Source: Corella eumyota (lineage: Eukaryota > Chordata > Ascidiacea > Phlebobranchia > Corellidae). Taken from it: 64,000 nt of DNA. Position numbers and translations under genes: made by a program. The notes beneath the pieces are model-generated. The model saw only the letters and a program-made list of their open reading frames with translations. It made no database searches and was not told the origin of the DNA. Shown here piece by piece: positions 58,736 to 64,000 of this stretch (positions are counted from its first letter, which is position 1; each line of letters begins with the position of its first letter). The stretch covers positions 4,216,001 through 4,280,000 of the forward strand of contig OY720099.1 in assembly GCA_963082875.1 (NCBI GenBank). Direction: 5' to 3'.

Positions 58736-58764
58736 GTCACGTGATGTTGTTCTGGTCACGTGAC
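58736..58764. promoter_or_regulatory. Paired CACGTG palindromes (CLEAR-type)
   Basis: GTCACGTGAT (58736-58745) and GTCACGTGAC (58755-58764) are two E-box palindromes 13 bases between centres of repeat plus linker. The second is the perfect ten-base CLEAR motif bound by TFEB/MITF-type factors. A third near-match with ACGTGAC lies just upstream at 58719. About 130 bases on is an ATG with MSQE and a GTAAAG donor, so this may be a plus-strand promoter. Confidence 0.4.
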
Positions 58765-59408
58765 TTACCGAAGGAGTCGATTTTCAGCGCTTTGGGCAAT
58801 TCCGCTGAAGATTTATGCGAAAGACAAGATAACAAAATCCACCCTTAAGTCACGACAAAGCGACTTAATACAGTTCATGTTCACACAATAAGTATGAGCC
58901 AAGAGGTAAAGGTTTCTTTATCATAGCATTAACATGTTAAACAAGTTATATGGGTTATAGTCCAATACTGATATTGCAAAAAAACTATTTGTTTAAATAC
59001 TGAATGCGAAGATTAGTTTTTTAACAAGTTACATTAACCTATTTATAGAATATATGTAACCAACAGTAAACTAAAGAATTTGAGACATCAGATAGCAAAG
59101 TCTGTATTTCTATAACTTATATAAGCTAATTTAAACAAAATTCAGCATTTTTAAGTTGAACTTCGATCTATCTATAGACAGGAATTTTCTATGAACGAAT
59201 ATTTGTGGTATGTATACAGATCTACAAAAGCACAAACATGTTTTAAAATATAATCATTATTTTGTTTTTAAAGCCAGCAAGCAAGGTTGGGCAAATTGTT
59301 AAATATTACTGTACATTAATACCGCATGTTTTTGCAATGAAAAAGGTTTTAGGGAAATAAACATAGAAATCGTAATAATGCGGTTACCACGAAAATGAAA
59401 AATGTTTG

Positions 59409-59473
59409 TGTCACGTGACAGCTCGCTCAGCTGGCTGTGTGATTGACAGCTAGTTGTACGAGGTGACCACGTG
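59409..59473. promoter_or_regulatory. Second CACGTG cluster
   Basis: A 12-base palindrome TGTCACGTGACA at 59409-59420 and CCACGTGAC around 59468-59473. No gene is tied to it. Confidence 0.3.
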
Positions 59474-62004
59474 ACTAGAAATCTATCAACTTATAAAATC
59501 ATTAAAATATTTTTTATAAAATTTGTTACCTTTTTGGCTAAATAATGAAATGCGAGGCCTATTAGACTTTGCTGTTAAGTTTTCCAATGCATTTTTTCAA
59601 GCGATTGTATTTTGTTACGTTTTTATCAATTTTGAATCGAAGCAAAAAAATGTAGCCTACTACATAGTACATATAATTAACACTTGTACAAAATAAAGAT
59701 TAAAGTGGTTTAAAAATTGTCATTTGAAATTTTACTACACCAAAATTTGGGTAAAAATAACAAAGTTAACACTATGGGCACCGCAAATAAGTTGCATAGA
59801 AAATAACAGGACAAATGCAAATACATTATTATATAGACTTTAAATCTGAGTAAATTATTTTATATGAAACTATAACACATTGCTTCGGTAAACAGTTGAA
59901 TGATACATAATTCAAACGCGCGCGCATAAAACTCTTTACCTTTTTGTGTAAATTTTACCGCTTAACGAAGTACAAAAAAATGCCGCTCGTTCTTAAAAGG
60001 TTACCGCAATCAGGAAATATTTAATGACCTAATATCCTGTGACGTCATGCAGAAAAATGCCGTTTATTTCCTACACAAGCCTGTGTTTGGTATTTGAATA
60101 AATTAAACAGTTAAAATACTGGGTTAATTGCTTAAACAGGCGACTTATTAAGACTATTGGACTATATATCCATTATTTCCTAATATTATTTAAGTTATGT
60201 CTAGTTGCATATATGCCAAATAAAAAAAATAACTTAACATTAACTAAAAATCGCAAATTATTCCAAATTAAAAAATGGAAATTATGAGAAAATAAAACTC
60301 AACTAAAATTCTTGTTTTTTGCGTTTTCCTCTTTTTAAGTAAATTAAAAAGCAACTAAAATGTGTGGAAAAAAATCAAAACAAAATGTTTTTTCTCTGAG
60401 TACAACAAAAATCTTTTAATGAAAAAGAACACAGGGTTAGAATAATGACAACAAAAAAACGCCTAGACTCCATTAAAATGAAAATACAGGGTGCGAAAAT
60501 AAATACTACATAGGGCTCGAAAATGAAAAAGGGCCTTAACTTATTTAAATATATCGACACAAAAATTAAGTAACACAACGTTAAAAATTATAACTCATGC
60601 AATGTAAACACAATTTTGAACTTCTTTTAGAAGATTTAACGAAAAAAAAAAAATTTTTTTTCGAAAACATAAAAAGGAATTTTTTTTCTAATGAAAAACT
60701 TTTTTTAATGGGGGCGCCCGATTGTGAATAAACAAACGAGATTTGTGACGTCACAATATATGGGAATGTGCGTAGGTTAAATGTTAAATACTATTGCACA
60801 AGAAACAAATAGGAATTTAAAGGTTAAATTTCAATTTTTTTGCTAAATTACATTTTTTGCGACCAAATCTTGGTCTAATAGGTTTAATTAAGCTACGAAT
60901 TGCCGCGTAAAAATTCAAAAAAATAACTAAAAAGTACAAGCAAAAAAAGGAAAAACTATGAAAACGTAAAACAGCTCAAAACGCCAAACGAAAAAAAAAA
61001 TAAAAACCCAAAAAAGGTTTAACAAAATAAAACGTAGAATGAAGAATAAAACTTCGACTTAGACACAAAAAAAGGAAAAAAAATTAACCAAAAAAAGAAC
61101 AAAAAATTAAAATCGTAAAACGAAAAAAGGAAAAACGAACAAAAAATGTTTTTCATGACATAACATAAAACCAAGACAATAAATGAAAAAAAAACAACAA
61201 CAAAAGTATCAATCAAGGCTTTGTGACGTCACTGTTAAATTTAGGCAATCAATAATTGACAGGTTCAAAGAATTACGGCACGTTGTGACGTAATAATCGA
61301 TAACGGTGTCTGATGAAAACACCTAATTTGTGCAAAAAGGGATTTTTTTTTGAAGTCGCGTCAATGCTAACTTGATTACAAGAAAAAATCAACTTCTTAA
61401 GGCTAAGCTTTTAAAAGAAAAAGGCTTCCAAATCAAAATACACAAAGGCCTTTAGGCAATGGGAACAAAAAAATGAGAATAAATTAATGACAACACTGAA
61501 AAAATTTCCTTCATGCAAAAACGATTTTTTTTCGGTAGAAACTTTTTTGAACTTGATTTGATTGTTTTATCGCGCAGAGAAAAGAAATTTTTAATGCAAA
61601 AATTTGACCTGTTTGGCAGTCTTAAATGAAACCTACATGAAAACAAAAAGAAAAATTAATGAAAATTAAAAAATGATTTCATTTAAGTCAAGATTTTTAA
61701 CACATATACCTTAAGGATTTTTTTGCCATATGCCAAAAAGAATTCATCAAAATTAAAAATTTGCATAAAATTTTAAGATTTTTGCATAACTCAAATAACG
61801 CTTCAAACTTACAAAAAAAAATTAAGTTTAAAAACTAAAAATATGACTTATTTATTTTCCCATGCAAAAATTAAATTTTTTACACAAAAAAAATTAAATT
61901 CAAAACTTTAAAAAAAATCAGGGAGGGGGGTCTAAAAAATTTGGCCAAAAAGGAATTTTGAAATTGGATTTTTGCAACTTGCATTATTTTTATTATCCTT
62001 TCCA

Positions 62005-62487
<483 letters not shown>

Positions 62488-63206
62488 CTGGGGTCAAGAC
62501 TTAGCTCAGTTTTAAGAACGGGTTTATTTTTGATTTATTTTTCAAAAATAAAATTTAGAAATCAAAGCTTTAAAAAAACTAAATAATAGTTTAAGTTTAA
62601 AATTTAGGCATGCATTACTAATTTTAAACAAAAATCTTTACTTAAAATTATTTAAAGATTAAAAAAAGTGAAAATTAAACAAATTAAATTTGCCAAAAAT
62701 TTGTGTTAATAAAAAAATCAAATTCGCTTTTTTAAAATTTCCGATCATGCTGTTAAAAAATCCACACCCCATGCAAAATGTTACAAACCAATTATTTTTA
62801 CGAGGCATTCGAAAAAGTGCGACAAATAAAATTAAAAAAAAACTTTTTTACGCAGATCGTAACTTAAAAACGCGAAGTATTCCGTTTAAATATCGTCCTC
62901 TGGTTATTAAGACCAGCATGCTAAAAAAATTAACATCGACATTTTGTACAAGGGAAAAAAATAAAGGCGCAATATACTAATAAGACACTAAACGATATAA
63001 AAACTAAGGAACTAATTTACATTTCACAATGCCCTGAAATAGTTGTAATAATAATTTCAACCAATGATAATAATCATCATAATTACACAAACAAAAAAAA
63101 GTAACCTAGCAAAAATATTTTGCCGACATACACTATAAACTAAAAATATAATAATTACGCGAACGTCGGAATAAAATAAGAGCTAACAACGCTTGTTGTT
63201 AAATTT
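62488..63206. other. Intron or spacer between the ELAV exon and the next exon
   Basis: AT-rich, with no ELAV exon seen. A plus-strand frame of 96 codons at 62690-62980 has no features. Confidence 0.5.
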
Positions 63207-63786
63207 TCACTGTAAATAATATTGGTTCCCTACTCTGGTCACTAACCACTGCGGGGTTGAAGATCCTGTCGTCGTGGCAACCGAGTCATCACTTTTTTGT
63301 ACCTCTTCACTCAGAGTATTTGTTACCGTGGTAACAGGGGCGGTTACACCTGTTGAAGCTGCACCCGTTGGTAAGGGGGTTCCCGCAATTTGGGGGTGAG
63401 CAATTGTGGGTAACACCCCTTGGGTTGCAGTGGGGATTGTAAATGCATGGCTTGATAACACCCCTAAGTTTGTTGCAGCCCCTGCTTGGGGTAATTGAGT
63501 CATTGGTAAAACCCCATAATTAGCAGAAGTCCCTGGTGTCAAAGAGGGTAATACCCCAACCCGAGGCATTGGGGTTGCAGATAAAGGGATTTGATATGCA
63601 GTGGGATATGGGCCCAATGCTTGGAGGGTTGACATAGGGTCAACTGGGGTTAAACCTGTGGGTAAGTATGAAGCGGGTTGTAGATATTCGGCACCAGATG
63701 GGGCTAGTTGAAGAGTGGGGGTTGTAGCTTGTAGACCAGCGGCAGTTATGATTTGTGCTCCTCTTACTTCGGGATAAGGGGTAGTT
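63207..63786 (-). CDS. Pro/Ala/Thr-rich terminal exon, unidentified
   Basis: This is an open frame of about 190 codons following an acceptor-like tract (TTTCAATTTTCATGACCCCAG) and ending in a TGA after NQYYLQ. The composition is rich in Pro, Ala, Thr, Gly, Leu and Gln with repeated GVLP and TP phrases, typical of disordered tails of RNA-binding proteins. The regular codon use, far less AT-rich than the surroundings, supports real coding. It lies on the same strand as, and upstream of, the ELAV exons. It may be the end of a separate gene whose front is right of the window, or an alternative last exon of the ELAV gene. I cannot name it. Confidence 0.6.
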
Positions 63787-64000
63787 CTGGGGTCATGAAA
63801 ATTGAAATAAAAATTGCGCAAAAAAAAAATTTAATTATTTTAAAAATATTAGATTCAATCAAATTAGTTTGTAATGACAGCACACATGTTGTAAAACTAA
63901 AGGGGAACTTGTTTTAATGTTTAATGCTTTTACTAGACTAACAACTCGCGTTTTAAACCCGATACTCATTAATTATTTAAACAAAAACGCAAAGGTTTGC

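Larger units (their letters stand above)
56612..62004. other. 5.4-kb stretch without a recognised gene
   Basis: AT-rich with GC-richer islands. I see no conserved exon. Noted items are a candidate minus-strand first exon at 57210-57246, a CACGTG-rich patch at 58730-58770 followed by a candidate plus-strand first exon (58894-58905), and further CACGTG palindromes at 59409-59420 and 59468-59473. CRE octamers lie at 58040, 60040, 60746 and 61224. The rest (60250-61960) is A- and T-run-rich with no support for genes. Confidence 0.5.

Noticed and set aside
62690-62980. Plus-strand open frame of 96 codons
   Set aside because: Lys-rich chance frame in the ELAV intron.

Overview
Eukaryotic, very AT-rich window. 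Short introns with ordinary GT-AG sites, a chordate gene set (LRRC71, RPAIN, TMEM9, an ELAV-type RNA-binding protein, ALG9), tRNA-headed SINEs and an apparent RPAIN-TMEM9 operon with a trans-splice-like acceptor all suggest a tunicate, probably an ascidian near Ciona. The species cannot be fixed from sequence alone. No retroviral, Polinton or other capsid-bearing element was recognised.

Left part (1-15.3 kb): a minus-strand multi-exon gene encodes a very acidic, disordered protein with repeated Asp-Val-Thr tripeptides. Its 3' end lies outside the window. Its introns are large, and one of them encloses an intronless plus-strand ALG9 gene.

Centre (15.8-45.6 kb): the most striking part is a tandem array of about ten related copies, named A-J here. 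All are intronless. Eight minus-strand copies (B-I, with D rearranged into D1 and a fragment D2) are bracketed by plus-strand copies A and J. Each intact copy has one to four N-terminal membrane segments, a variable linker, a ZU5 domain of about 120 residues, a further domain of about 160 residues, and usually an N/Q-rich tail ending in a conserved Asp-hydrophobic-Thr. The ZU5 domain ends in His-Phe-Ser, the self-cleavage motif of PIDD1 and UNC5CL. Copies B and E have His-Phe-Gly instead. The array may therefore encode membrane-tethered, self-cleaving ZU5 receptors or signal proteins with shuffled N and C halves. Two copies (F, H) are broken, and D1/D2 records an unequal exchange. A short exon at 42.6 kb is in the right phase to be the first exon of the left-hand acidic gene. 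If so, ALG9 and copies A-I lie inside its introns.

Right part (47.7-64 kb): a complete 13-exon LRRC71-like gene (minus) with five SINE pieces in or beside it; an intronless RPAIN gene followed at once by a four-exon TMEM9 gene (both plus); about 5 kb with CACGTG palindromes but no clear gene; then the last two exons of an ELAV-like gene (minus) and an unidentified Pro/Ala/Thr-rich terminal exon (minus).
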